From positions 1 to 64,000 of the forward strand of contig NZ_QAOJ01000016.1 in assembly GCF_003050835.1 (NCBI RefSeq): a stretch of DNA of 64,000 nt, in the 5' to 3' direction. The stretch comes from Pseudomonas sp. GV071 (GTDB lineage: Bacteria; Pseudomonadota; Gammaproteobacteria; Pseudomonadales; Pseudomonadaceae). Position 1 is the first letter of the stretch. Every line of letters starts with the position of its first letter. Under the pieces are notes generated by a model that saw only the letters and a list, made by a program, of their open reading frames with translations, had not been told where the DNA came from and did no database searches. Shown piece by piece: positions 43,251-53,051 of the stretch. The translations under genes were made by a program, and so were the position numbers.

Positions 43251-43916
43251 ATGAGCTATCAACACCGTTATCTGGATGGCACCCACATCCATTTCCCGAT
43301 CGGCAAAGTGGTGTGCGTGGGGCGTAACTACGCCGAGCACGCCAAAGAGCTGAACAACCCGGTGCCCACCGAGCCGCTGTTGTTCATCAAGCCGGGTAGC
43401 TGTGTGGTCGAGGCCGAAGGCGGCTTCAGCATTCCGAGCGACCGTGGTGGCGTGCATTACGAAGCCGAGATTGCCGTGCTGATCGGCAAGCCGCTGTCGC
43501 GCAAACCGAATCAGGAAGAGGTGCTCGACGCCATTTCCGGTTTCGCCCCGGCCCTGGATCTGACCCTGCGCGACGTGCAGGCCAAGCTCAAGGAAAAGGG
43601 TTACCCGTGGGAAGTGGCCAAGTCGTTCGACGGTGCCTGCGTGCTGGCGCCCTTTGTCAGCAGCGATGCGGTAAGCGATCTGACCGACATCGGCATTCGC
43701 TTGAGCATCAATGGTGAAGTGCGCCAGGACGGCAGCAGCGCCTCGATGCTCAACCCGATTCTGCCGATCATTGCCCACATTGCCGGGCACTTCAGCCTGC
43801 AACCGGGTGACGTGATTCTCACTGGCACACCGGCCGGTGTCGGGCCGTTGAACCAAGGTGATGAATTGCTGCTCGAACTGGTCGGTCATTCGAGCGTTGC
43901 CACCCGCGTTCTGTAA
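43251..43916 (+). CDS. Fumarylacetoacetate hydrolase-family protein
   Basis: 221 residues. VVCVGRNYAEHAKELNNP, PLLFIKPGSCVV, HYEAEIAVLIGK (metal-binding Glu-x-Glu), and VILTGTPAGVGPL are typical of FAH-family acylpyruvases and oxaloacetate decarboxylases such as YcgM. The product is not certain. AGGAG stands ahead of the start. Same strand as the dehydrogenase, 62 bases downstream, likely cotranscribed. Confidence 0.86.
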   Translation: MSYQHRYLDGTHIHFPIGKVVCVGRNYAEHAKELNNPVPTEPLLFIKPGSCVVEAEGGFSIPSDRGGVHYEAEIAVLIGKPLSRKPNQEEVLDAISGFAPALDLTLRDVQAKLKEKGYPWEVAKSFDGACVLAPFVSSDAVSDLTDIGIRLSINGEVRQDGSSASMLNPILPIIAHIAGHFSLQPGDVILTGTPAGVGPLNQGDELLLELVGHSSVATRVL

Positions 43917-44082
43917 GTGCAAATGTTGTAACCACTGGCGGGTGTCATAACCGCGAAAGGCTGTTGTACAGTTCGGCACCATCCGCGCCCCTGTGCGCGG
44001 GTTCACGGTTTTTCACGGACGATCTAACCGGAATCTCCTGCTTTGGCGGCTAGCGTGCTGCTGCAGTATTAGAGACAGCCCT

Positions 44083-45006
44083 ATGCCCCTCCGCTCCTTT
44101 TCCGTCCGCCGCCGTTGGCCCTGGCTGTTATTCGCCTTTGTCTTGGTGGTCGCCGCAGTACTGACCTACACCCAACACTGGCTGGGCCAGGCCAAATACT
44201 GGGCCGACGAAGACAACTTCGACCAGGCCGAGCGCGACGCCAGCATCTGGTTGCCCGGCTACCGTCCGGTCATTCAGGCCAAGCCGCTGAAAGACCTCGA
44301 GGACGACGAAACCTCGGACCTCACCTATAACCCCGACAGCAAAACCCTGTTCACCGTCACCGGCAAAGAGCCGCTGCTGGTGGAGTTGAGCCTGGACGGT
44401 GACGTACTACGGCGCATTGCCCTGGTCGGCTTCTCCAACCCGGAAGGGGTGGCAATGCTGAGCAACGGCAATATGGCGATCACCGACGAGCGTCGCCGTA
44501 CCTTGTCGATCTTCAAGCTCGGCCCGGTGGCCGTGGAGTTGCGCGCCAGCGACACCCGCGAGTTCGACCTGGGTTACGCCGACTCCGGCAACAAAGGCTT
44601 TGAAGGCATTGCCTGGGACCCGGCGCAGAAACGTCTGCTGTTGGGTAAGGAGCGCTCACCCACTGCGCTCTTCAGCTGGAGCAGCGACGGCACCGCCGGC
44701 CTGGAGGGCAAGATGGAGCCCTTGCCCAGCGACGAGCTGTACATGCGCAATATCTCGGCCCTGAGCGTTGACCCGCGTACCGGTCATTCGCTGGTGCTGT
44801 CGGCGCAGTCGAAGTTGTTGCTGGAAATGGACGAGCACGGCCAGCCGGTCAGCTTCATCAGCCTGTGGGGCGGCATGAATGGCCTGCACAACAGCATCCC
44901 GCGCGCCGAAGGGGTGGCCATCGACGAAGAAGGCACCATCTATATGGTCAGCGAGCCCAACCTGTTTTACGTGTTTCGCAAAGACAAAAACGCCGATCCG
45001 TCGTAA
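44083..45006 (+). CDS. SdiA-regulated-type protein, first paralogue
   Basis: 307 residues with one N-terminal membrane anchor (WPWLLFAFVLVVAAVLTYT). The rest is a beta-propeller: repeated motifs SDLTYNPDSKTLFTVTGKEPLLVELSLDGDVLRRIAL, NGNMAITDERRRTLSIFKL, KGFEGIAWDPAQKRLLLGKER and AEGVAIDEEGTIYMVSEPNLFYVF, as in the SdiA-regulated family (PF06977). Probably periplasmic, function unknown. A second paralogue lies at 53052-53969. Confidence 0.85.
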   Translation: MPLRSFSVRRRWPWLLFAFVLVVAAVLTYTQHWLGQAKYWADEDNFDQAERDASIWLPGYRPVIQAKPLKDLEDDETSDLTYNPDSKTLFTVTGKEPLLVELSLDGDVLRRIALVGFSNPEGVAMLSNGNMAITDERRRTLSIFKLGPVAVELRASDTREFDLGYADSGNKGFEGIAWDPAQKRLLLGKERSPTALFSWSSDGTAGLEGKMEPLPSDELYMRNISALSVDPRTGHSLVLSAQSKLLLEMDEHGQPVSFISLWGGMNGLHNSIPRAEGVAIDEEGTIYMVSEPNLFYVFRKDKNADPS

Positions 45007-45010
45007 TCCT

Positions 45011-45074
45011 GTAGGAGCGGCTTCAGCCGCGATGCTCTTGAAATCAAAAGCATCGCGGCTGAAGCCGCTCCTAC
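45011..45074. repeat. REP pair (inverted)
   Basis: GTAGGAGCGGCTTCAGCCGC and its inverted copy, nearly perfect 26-base arms, between convergent genes. Confidence 0.88.
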
Positions 45075-45083
45075 GATGCCGAC

Positions 45084-46115
<1,032 letters not shown>

Positions 46116-46180
46116 GGGAGTGCCCTCAGGTTCGCTCGATTGGCGCCTGTGCAGGTGATTTCTTGTCGTTGTACGGTCTT

Positions 46181-46245
46181 TGTGGGAGGGGCTTTAGCCG
46201 CGATGCTTTTAAGATCAAGAGCATCGCGGCTAAAGCCGCTCCTAC
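46181..46245. repeat. REP pair (inverted)
   Basis: TGTGGGAGGGGCTTTAGCCG ... GCGGCTAAAGCCGCTCCTAC between the binding protein and the deacetylase gene. Confidence 0.86.
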
Positions 46246-46266
46246 GAGAGCGGCGTTATGTCCGGC

Positions 46267-47313
46267 TTATTTCTTCAGCTTGGTCCACACCTTGGCGCGC
46301 AGGGCCAGGGCTTTGGGCGAGCAGAGTTTGAACGGCTTGAGACGGTCGAGTTTGTCGGCCGGGGTGTTGATGGCCGGGTCGTCGAACAGTTCTTTGTCCA
46401 TGAACTTGTCCGAGCCTTCGATGGCGTTGTTGTACTTGGCGAAGTTGGAGGCGGCGGCGATGTTTTCCGGCTGCATCATCCAGTTGATAAAGGCATGGGC
46501 CTCGGCGACGTTGGTGGCGTCTTTGGGGATCACGAAGTTGTCGATAAAGACGTTGATGCCTTCTTTCGGGTACACGTAGGTCAGGCTGGCGCGTTGCGCC
46601 TGGGCGCGGTGGAAGGCGCCGTTCCATTGCTCGTGCATGGCCACTTCCCCGGCGGCCATGCGCTCGATGGTGCCGTCGCTGTTGTACATGGCCAGGAAGG
46701 GTTTCTGCTTGAGCAACACGTCCTGGATTTTCTGCGCCACTTTCGGGTCTTCGGTGCACTGGTCGACGCCCAGGTAGAAGGCTGCCGGGATGTACACCTC
46801 TTCAATCGAGTTGAGCGCCACGACCTTGCCTTTTAGCTCCGCTGGCGGCTCGAAGAACGGCTTCCAGCTTTCTTCCAGTTTGCCGCCCGGTACCTGCGCA
46901 CTGTCGTAGCTGTAGCCGGTGGTGCCCCATAGGTACGGCACGCTGTAGTCGTGTTCAGGGTCGTAGCGCAGGGTCTTGAAGGTGCCTTTGAGGTTGGCAA
47001 GGTTGCTCAGCTTGCTCTTGTCGAACTTCTGCAGCAGGTCCTCTTTGACCATGATTTCGATAAAGCTGTCCGACGGCACCACCACGTCATAAGCGCCGCC
47101 GCCGGCTTTCAATTTGGCCAGCAGGGTTTCGTTGGAGTCGTAGGCGTCGAGGGTGGCCTTGATGCCGGTGTCCGCTTCGAATTTCTTCAGCAGCTCCGGC
47201 GGGTAGTAGTCCGACCAGTTGGCGAAGTGCAGGGTGCCGGCGGCTTGCGCCGAGGTGGCGACGCCTAAGGCGCATAGCAGGGACAACGCGAGCGAGGTGG
47301 TGCGAACGTGCAT
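46267..47313 (-). CDS. Polyamine-binding periplasmic protein of the second operon
   Basis: 348 residues with a signal peptide (SLALSLLCALGVATSAQA). LHFANWSDYYPPELLKKFEADTGIKATLDAYDSNETLLAK, YDVVVPSDSFIEIMVKEDLLQKF, LWGTTGYSYDSAQV and KEGINVFIDNFVIP follow the PotF/PotD pattern. The second residue of the usual YNW aromatic box is Ala (FANW), and the site that is Trp in SpuE is Phe. Ligand probably a polyamine or acetylpolyamine, judged from the neighbouring deacetylase. Start at 47313 follows AAGGAGC by 8 bases. Confidence 0.9.
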   Translation of the reverse strand: MHVRTTSLALSLLCALGVATSAQAAGTLHFANWSDYYPPELLKKFEADTGIKATLDAYDSNETLLAKLKAGGGAYDVVVPSDSFIEIMVKEDLLQKFDKSKLSNLANLKGTFKTLRYDPEHDYSVPYLWGTTGYSYDSAQVPGGKLEESWKPFFEPPAELKGKVVALNSIEEVYIPAAFYLGVDQCTEDPKVAQKIQDVLLKQKPFLAMYNSDGTIERMAAGEVAMHEQWNGAFHRAQAQRASLTYVYPKEGINVFIDNFVIPKDATNVAEAHAFINWMMQPENIAAASNFAKYNNAIEGSDKFMDKELFDDPAINTPADKLDRLKPFKLCSPKALALRAKVWTKLKK

Positions 47314-47348
47314 GGCAAAGCTCCTTGCTGGACTTGTTTTATAGGGCG

Positions 47349-48137
47349 TCAGCGTTTGCGTTGACCGACGTAGTACGAGAGCGCAACAAAAGCGATGGAG
47401 ATCACCAGGATGATCGACGAGATCGCGTTGATCTTCGGCGAGATTCCCATGCGGATCGAACTGAAGATGTACACCGGCAGGGTGGTGGCCCCGGCGCCAG
47501 CGACGAAATAGGTGATGACGAAGTCGTCCATGGAAATGATGAAGGCCAGCATCGCCCCGGAAATGATCCCCGGGCTGAGTAGCGGAAAGGTGATCTTCCA
47601 AAAGGCTTTCCACGGCGAGGCGTATAGGTCGGCGGCCGCTTCCAGCAGGTACGGGTTCATGCCCTCCAGGCGCGCGCGGATCGGTAAATAAGCGAACGGA
47701 ATGCAGAACACCACGTGGGCAATCAGGATGGTGAACAGCGACAGCTTGAGGCTGATGAAGGAGAAGAACATCAGCGTCGAGACCGCGGTGACGATCTCCG
47801 GCACCAGCAACGGCAAGCCGAGCACCCCGCTCATTGCAGTCTGGCCACGGAAGGCGCGGCCGCGCATGCCGAGGGCGGCGAGGGTCGCCAGTGCGGTCGA
47901 TATCAACGTGGCCAGAGTGGCGACGATCAGCGAGTTTTTCGCCGCGCGCACCACCTCGGCATCGTTGGCCACCACGCTGTACCACTTCAGGCTGAAACCG
48001 TCCCACAGGGTTGCCGACTGGCCACCGTTGAAGCTCAGCACCACCAGCACCACGATCGGCAGGTACAGAAATACAAAGAAGAACCAGGCGGCCGGGCGCA
48101 TGCCGGCGAAGCGCCACAACGGATTCTGGGTATTCAT
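47349..48137 (-). CDS. Polyamine ABC transporter permease 2
   Basis: 262 residues, PotC/PotI type, six membrane segments, EAA loop LLEAAADLYASPWKAFWKITFPLLSPGIISG. Overlaps the preceding permease by four bases. Confidence 0.9.
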   Translation of the reverse strand: MNTQNPLWRFAGMRPAAWFFFVFLYLPIVVLVVLSFNGGQSATLWDGFSLKWYSVVANDAEVVRAAKNSLIVATLATLISTALATLAALGMRGRAFRGQTAMSGVLGLPLLVPEIVTAVSTLMFFSFISLKLSLFTILIAHVVFCIPFAYLPIRARLEGMNPYLLEAAADLYASPWKAFWKITFPLLSPGIISGAMLAFIISMDDFVITYFVAGAGATTLPVYIFSSIRMGISPKINAISSIILVISIAFVALSYYVGQRKR

Positions 48138-49048
48138 GGGTGGCCTCCGGCGTTGCCCGGTTTGAAGCGCAGGCTGTACACCAGCATGGCCAGCAGCACG
48201 AAGCTGAGCAGGGCAAACGATAGCGCGGCGCCCAGCGGCCAGTTGTGTGAACTGCCAAATTGCAGCTGGATCAGGTTGCCGATCATCAGCGTCTTACCGC
48301 CGCCCAACAGCTCGGGAATGATGTAGTTGCCCAGCGAGGGGATGAACACCAGGATGCTGCCGGCGACGATGCCCGGCATGGCCAGCGGCACGATGATGCG
48401 TTTCAGCGCATGGAAGCGGTTGGCGCCCAGGTCGAAGGCTGCCTCCACCAGGCGCCAGTCCATTTTTTCCAGGCTGGTGTAGATCGGCAGCACCATAAAT
48501 GGCAGGTAGGTGTAGAGCAGGCCGATGATCACCGCGTTGTTGGTGTACAGCAGGCCCAGTCCACTGTGGGTGATGCCCAGTCCCATCAATCCTTCATCCA
48601 CCAGCCCGCCATTACGCAGCAGCAACATCCAGGCGTAGGCGCGCACCAGCAGGTTGGTCCAGAACGGCACGGTGACCAGAAACAACAGCAGGTTACGTTT
48701 TCGCTCGGTTTGCAGTGCCAGGTACAGCGCCGTGGGAAAGCCGATCAGCAGGCAGCCGACGGTGGTCAGAATCGACAGCCAGAACGAGCGCTGGAAAATT
48801 TCCAGGTAGTCGGTGTTGAACACCAGGCTGTCGTCCAGATCGCGCTCGTAGAAGAAGTTGCGGTAGGCCTCCACCGAGTACTCGCCCCACTTCACACCGC
48901 CGTAGTCGCCCGACTGCAGAATCGACACGACGAACATGATGCCCAGCGGCAGCAACATGAACACCAACAGGGTGAGCATGGCCGGGGCACTTAGCAGCAG
49001 GCGGCGGCCCAGTTGGCGGCGCTCGGCAATCAGCCGTGGCGTGCTCAT
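48134..49048 (-). CDS. Polyamine ABC transporter permease 1
   Basis: 304 residues, PotB/PotH type with a basic N-terminus (RLIAERRQLGRRLLLS), six membrane segments and EAA loop LVEAAFDLGANRFHALKRIIVPLAMPGIVAG. Four-base overlaps (ATGA) with the ATPase and the second permease. Confidence 0.9.
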   Translation of the reverse strand: MSTPRLIAERRQLGRRLLLSAPAMLTLLVFMLLPLGIMFVVSILQSGDYGGVKWGEYSVEAYRNFFYERDLDDSLVFNTDYLEIFQRSFWLSILTTVGCLLIGFPTALYLALQTERKRNLLLFLVTVPFWTNLLVRAYAWMLLLRNGGLVDEGLMGLGITHSGLGLLYTNNAVIIGLLYTYLPFMVLPIYTSLEKMDWRLVEAAFDLGANRFHALKRIIVPLAMPGIVAGSILVFIPSLGNYIIPELLGGGKTLMIGNLIQLQFGSSHNWPLGAALSFALLSFVLLAMLVYSLRFKPGNAGGHP

Positions 49049-50100
49049 TCCACCAACACCTTGATGGCGGCACTGGGCACCTGCACCCGCACCTGGTCAC
49101 CGACCTGATAGCCACTGAGTGCGCCATCGCGGTTCTGCTGGCGTACGCGGAAACCGCCCTGGCCGGCCACGTCCAGGTGGTAGACGGTGTCGGTGCCGAC
49201 ATACACCACGTTCTCCACCCGCCCCAGCAACTGGCCGTCAGCGGCCAGGCTGACGCGCTCCGGGCGAATCGCCAGGGTTACCGGCCCGCGGCGTTCGCTG
49301 AATACCTCCAGCACCTGGCCGTCGTTCAGGCGCACGCTGCCTTCCAGTGCCTCGGCGTTAAGGAAATTGGTTTCACCAATGAAGTCCGCCACGGTGCGGT
49401 TCACCGGCGCCTCGTAGATTTCCGTGGGGGTGCCCACCTGCAACACCCGGCCCTTGCTCATCACCGCAATGCGGTCGGACATGGTCAGGGCTTCTTCCTG
49501 ATCGTGGGTGACGAAGATAAAGGTGATGCCGGTTTCGCTTTGCAGGCGCTTGAGTTCGATCTGCATGTCTTTGCGCAGCTTCTGGTCCAGCGCCGACAGC
49601 GACTCATCAAGCAGCAGCACCTTGGGTCGGTTGGCCAGCGCGCGGGCCAGGGCGATGCGTTGTTGCTGGCCGCCGGACAATTGGTCGGCACGTCGGCCGC
49701 CAACATCCGGCAGCTTCACCAGCTCGAGCATGCGCGTCACGGTTTCGCTGATATCGCTTTTGCTCAGGCCGCGCATCTCCAGGCCAAAGGCAATGTTCTG
49801 TGCCACGGTCATATGCGGGAACAGCGCGTAGCTTTGGAACACGGTGTTCACCGGGCGGCGAAACGGCGGCAGGTCCTGCATTGCTTCGCCATACAGGCGG
49901 ATGGTGCCGGCGCTGGGTTGCTCGAAACCGGCGATCAGCCGCAGCAGGGTGGTTTTGCCGCAACCGGAGGGGCCGAGCAGGGTGAAGAATTCGTTGGACT
50001 GGATTTCCAGAGAGACCGTGTCGAGGGCTTTGACGCCCTGGCCAGGGTCGCCGAATTCCATGCTGAGCTGTTCGATACTGATCGCGCTGGAAGTACCCAT
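49045..50100 (-). CDS. Polyamine ABC transporter ATP-binding protein
   Basis: 351 residues, PotA class. Walker A GPSGCGKTT (about 42-50), Q-loop TVFQSYALFPHMTV, signature LSGGQQQRIALARAL, Walker B with LLLDESLSALD where most family members read DEP: Ser replaces Pro after the catalytic Glu. VTHDQEEA and a TOBE domain (LAIRPERVSLAADG) follow. First gene of the operon ATPase - permease - permease - binding protein - deacetylase. Start MGTSSAIS at 50100; longer in-frame extension lies in the promoter. Confidence 0.92.
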   Translation of the reverse strand: MGTSSAISIEQLSMEFGDPGQGVKALDTVSLEIQSNEFFTLLGPSGCGKTTLLRLIAGFEQPSAGTIRLYGEAMQDLPPFRRPVNTVFQSYALFPHMTVAQNIAFGLEMRGLSKSDISETVTRMLELVKLPDVGGRRADQLSGGQQQRIALARALANRPKVLLLDESLSALDQKLRKDMQIELKRLQSETGITFIFVTHDQEEALTMSDRIAVMSKGRVLQVGTPTEIYEAPVNRTVADFIGETNFLNAEALEGSVRLNDGQVLEVFSERRGPVTLAIRPERVSLAADGQLLGRVENVVYVGTDTVYHLDVAGQGGFRVRQQNRDGALSGYQVGDQVRVQVPSAAIKVLVE

Positions 50101-50405
50101 AGATTTCTCTAACAAATTGTTTTTGTTGGGCTTTTTATAGATCGAAAGCAATGCAAAGCGGTGTCTTGATTCTGTCAGCGCGCCCCTTGAGGCAGAACGA
50201 TAGAAACGGTCAAAAGGAGATAATTTCGGCCAACTTCGCGCGAGCAGTTGCCAGTGGCGTGGCCACATCGATTCGCTGTTAAGGGATAGCTGAGGTTGGC
50301 TGACACGCAAGTCAGCCCACGCGTTAATCCGTAGGAGCGGCTTTAGCCGCGATGCTTCTCAGATCACGAGCATCGCGCCTGAAGCCCCTCCCACACAGCC
50401 TGTGA
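50101..50405 (-). promoter_or_regulatory. Upstream region of the second polyamine operon
   Basis: A 305-base gap without a gene. Next to the ATPase start (50101-50140) it is rich in A and T (ACAAATTGTTTTTGTTGGGC), compatible with a promoter on the minus strand, but I cannot assign -35 and -10 boxes. A REP pair occupies 50331-50394. Confidence 0.45.
50331..50394. repeat. REP pair (inverted)
   Basis: GTAGGAGCGGCTTTAGCCGC ... GCATCGCGCCTGAAGCCCCTCCC, second arm with several changes; downstream of the NCS1 permease gene. Confidence 0.82.
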
Positions 50406-51860
50406 TCAGGCCGGCTTAGGCGCCAACACTCGGCTGGAGGCGCGCAGGGCGAAGTACAGGCTGCCGGCAATCGCTACACCGAAGAACCAGCCGTACACCC
50501 CCCACCATTCTGGCAACAGGTGGGTGAAGCCCGGCAGGATCGAGGAGAACAGAATGCCGACGCCGGCGGCGATCAGTGCGTTGACGTGCCAGCCGTTCTG
50601 GAAGCGGTATTCACCCTGTTCCTGATACAACGCATCGACATTCAGCCAGCCGCGGCGGATCAGGTAGTAGTCCACCATCATCACCCCGAAGATCGGCCCC
50701 ATGGTGTTGCCGACCATGCCGACGAAGGCTGCCGCGCTGCCTTCCCACGGCGCGAACGGGTAGAGCAGCAGGGCGATCAGCGCGGCAATGTAGCCACCGC
50801 GTTTGAAGCTGATGTGCTTGGGAAACACGTTGGCGAAATCAAAGGCCGGCGACACAAAGTTGGCCACCACGTTGATGCCCAGGGTGGCTACAGCGAAGGT
50901 CAGCGCGGCCAGCAGGGCGAGGAACCAGCTGTCGAACTTGGCGGAAATCTGGTCGGGGTGCAGCAGCACTTCGCCGTACACATCGAAGGCGGCGATGGTG
51001 GTGATGCCGGCCACCAACGAGAACAGAATCAGGTTGATCGGCAGGCCCCAGATGTTGCCCACGGTCAGTGCCCGTTCGTTCGGCGCATAGCGCGAGAAGT
51101 CGCAGAAGTTCAGGTACAGCGCCGAGAAGTAGGTGACCCAGATCGCCGCCACCGCCATCAGCGAGGCCCATGAACCGGGGGTGCCAGGCACGCCAGCGTC
51201 CTTGGTTTTTTCCAGCAGCACGTCCATCGGAATGTCGTTGCTGAACGAGAAGCCGCCTGCCTTCACCGACAGGTATACGGCGAGCACCAGCATCATCACC
51301 CACACCGCCGGGCCGGCCCAATCCTGGAAGCGCCGCACGGTTTCCATGCCGCGCTGGATGATCAGCAGTTGCAGGGCCCAGACCACTACGAAGCAGATCA
51401 CTTCCAGCGTGGTATGGCCGAGCATCTGGCTGCTCTGCTGGAAGGCCAGCAGGCTGTCATTGCGCACCAGCAGGGCGACGATGGCGCCCGAGGCGGCAGC
51501 GGTTTGCGCGCCGTACCAGAAGCAGGCCACCACCGCGCGTACCAGCGCCGGGAAGTTCGCTCCCCAGATGCCAAACGAGGCCCGTGCCAGCACCGGAAAC
51601 GGCACCCCGGTACGCACCCCGGCGACGCCGACCATGTGCATCAGAAAGAAGATCGCCAGCGAGCCGATGCCGATCGCGATGATGAAATTCATAAAGCTGC
51701 CACACAGCAGAAACAAGCTGGCTGCCAGGTAGTAACCCCACAGGCTGTGCACGTCGGAGGTCCACACGTTGAAGATGGAGAACGCGCCCCAGTTGCGCAC
51801 TTTGGCGGGGGCGAGGTCTTCGTTGTACAGCTTGGGCGAGGCGTGGGGTGGCATGCTCAT
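50406..51860 (-). CDS. NCS1-family nucleobase/hydantoin permease
   Basis: 484 residues with about twelve membrane segments. YNEDLAPAKVRNWGAFSIFNVWTSDVHSLWGYYLAASLF is the NCS1 N-terminal signature, and VPFPVLARASFGIWGANFPALVRAVVACFWYGAQT the second. Members import cytosine, uracil, allantoin or hydantoins with sodium or protons. Substrate not determinable here. It follows the AraC-type gene by 34 bases, probably in one transcript and under its control. The start MSMPPH is chosen; a second ATG lies two codons later. Confidence 0.88.
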   Translation of the reverse strand: MSMPPHASPKLYNEDLAPAKVRNWGAFSIFNVWTSDVHSLWGYYLAASLFLLCGSFMNFIIAIGIGSLAIFFLMHMVGVAGVRTGVPFPVLARASFGIWGANFPALVRAVVACFWYGAQTAAASGAIVALLVRNDSLLAFQQSSQMLGHTTLEVICFVVVWALQLLIIQRGMETVRRFQDWAGPAVWVMMLVLAVYLSVKAGGFSFSNDIPMDVLLEKTKDAGVPGTPGSWASLMAVAAIWVTYFSALYLNFCDFSRYAPNERALTVGNIWGLPINLILFSLVAGITTIAAFDVYGEVLLHPDQISAKFDSWFLALLAALTFAVATLGINVVANFVSPAFDFANVFPKHISFKRGGYIAALIALLLYPFAPWEGSAAAFVGMVGNTMGPIFGVMMVDYYLIRRGWLNVDALYQEQGEYRFQNGWHVNALIAAGVGILFSSILPGFTHLLPEWWGVYGWFFGVAIAGSLYFALRASSRVLAPKPA

Positions 51861-51894
51861 GGGGGCGTCCCTGTAGGTCTGGTTGGTCCGTTGT

Positions 51895-52911
51895 TCAGCG
51901 CCGGTAGACACTCGGCGTTTGCCCGCTCCAGCGCAGAAAGGCGTGGCGGAAGCTGGCGGTTTCGCTGTAGCCCAATTGCTCGGCAATCAGGTAGATGGGC
52001 AGGTCGGTCTGCATCAGCAGTTGCCGTGCCTTGTCGTAGCGCACCTCATCGAGCAGGCGCTGGTAGCTGGTGTTCATCCGCGTCAGATGGCGGCGCAGGG
52101 TGCGGGCGCTGCGGTGCAAGTGGCTGGCTACCCGTTCCAGGCTGGTGGCATCGGGCATGTGGCTGCTCAGGTGCTGGCGGATCTGCTCAAGTACGTCCTG
52201 ACCGCTGTCCAGTTGTGCGGCCAGTTTCAGACACTGCTGAATGCCGTGATGACAGCTCACCGGGTCGGCCAACGGCAGTTCGCGGTCGAGCAGGGCGGCG
52301 CTGAAACACAGGGTGCTGACCGACTCACCGAACTCCACCGGGCAACCGAACAGGCGGGTATAGCTGTGCGCGTGCAGGGGCGGGCGATAGGAAAACTGCA
52401 CCCGCCGCGGCCGCACGGCTTCGCCGAGCAGGTCGCGGATCACCGTGAGCAACGAGGTCAGGCACAGCTCGGTGTTGAACACCATCAGCTCCGGCGCATA
52501 GCGGTAACCGCGCGCCACCAGGCGAGCTTCGTCACCGTCTTCTTCCAGGTGCAATTTGAAATAGGTGCCCAGCAGGGTGGGCTGCGCCAAGGCCAGGTTC
52601 AGCGCGTCGCGCAGGGTGCGACTGGCGAGCATGCTGTAGCCGAGAATGCCGTAGGCCGAGACATGCATGCGCAAGCCCAGCGACAGGCCCAGGGCCGGGT
52701 CACGGGTGCAATGGATGGCATTGGCGAATACACGCAGCTCTTGCGCCGGGCTGATGAGCTTTTCCGGGGTTTCCAGATCGGCGCTGGTCAGGCCGCTGTC
52801 GTGCAACAGGCGCTGGTGAGGAATGCCGGTTACGCTCAGTTGGCTGATGGCCAGCGCAATGGTGTGAAGGGTGGTTCGAGCACGGTCTTCGGGAAGTAAT
52901 GACAAACCCAT
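51895..52911 (-). CDS. AraC-family regulator upstream of the NCS1 permease
   Basis: 338 residues. N-terminal Arabinose_bd-like domain (RLLHDSGLTSADLETPEKLISPAQELRVFANAIHCTRDPALGLSLGLRMHVSAYGILGYSMLAS), C-terminal helix-turn-helix pair (RVASHLHRSARTLRRHL and IYLIAEQLGYSETASFRHAFLRWSGQTPSVYR). It likely regulates the downstream transporter. Same subfamily as the AraC gene at 31650, but not closely similar. Confidence 0.88.
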   Translation of the reverse strand: MGLSLLPEDRARTTLHTIALAISQLSVTGIPHQRLLHDSGLTSADLETPEKLISPAQELRVFANAIHCTRDPALGLSLGLRMHVSAYGILGYSMLASRTLRDALNLALAQPTLLGTYFKLHLEEDGDEARLVARGYRYAPELMVFNTELCLTSLLTVIRDLLGEAVRPRRVQFSYRPPLHAHSYTRLFGCPVEFGESVSTLCFSAALLDRELPLADPVSCHHGIQQCLKLAAQLDSGQDVLEQIRQHLSSHMPDATSLERVASHLHRSARTLRRHLTRMNTSYQRLLDEVRYDKARQLLMQTDLPIYLIAEQLGYSETASFRHAFLRWSGQTPSVYRR

Positions 52912-53051
52912 TTTTGGCCCTTAACTGCTTCTTCTTGTAACGCCGGCGGCGGCGAGTGCCACCGGCATGCACCGTTAAGTTTCAATTCAGCAAGGCTGTG
53001 CTATTTCTAGCGCCCTTTTTCGGCCCGCCCTTATTTAATGAGAACGCCCCC

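Noticed and set aside
46267..48258. 663-codon frame extending the binding protein upstream
   Set aside because: The extension overlaps the permease gene in another frame; the signal peptide start at 47313 is clear.
50101..50405. Sigma-54 promoter ahead of the second polyamine operon
   Set aside because: A GACACCGCTTTGCA stretch near 50170 lacks the invariant GG and has the wrong spacing to the GC element.
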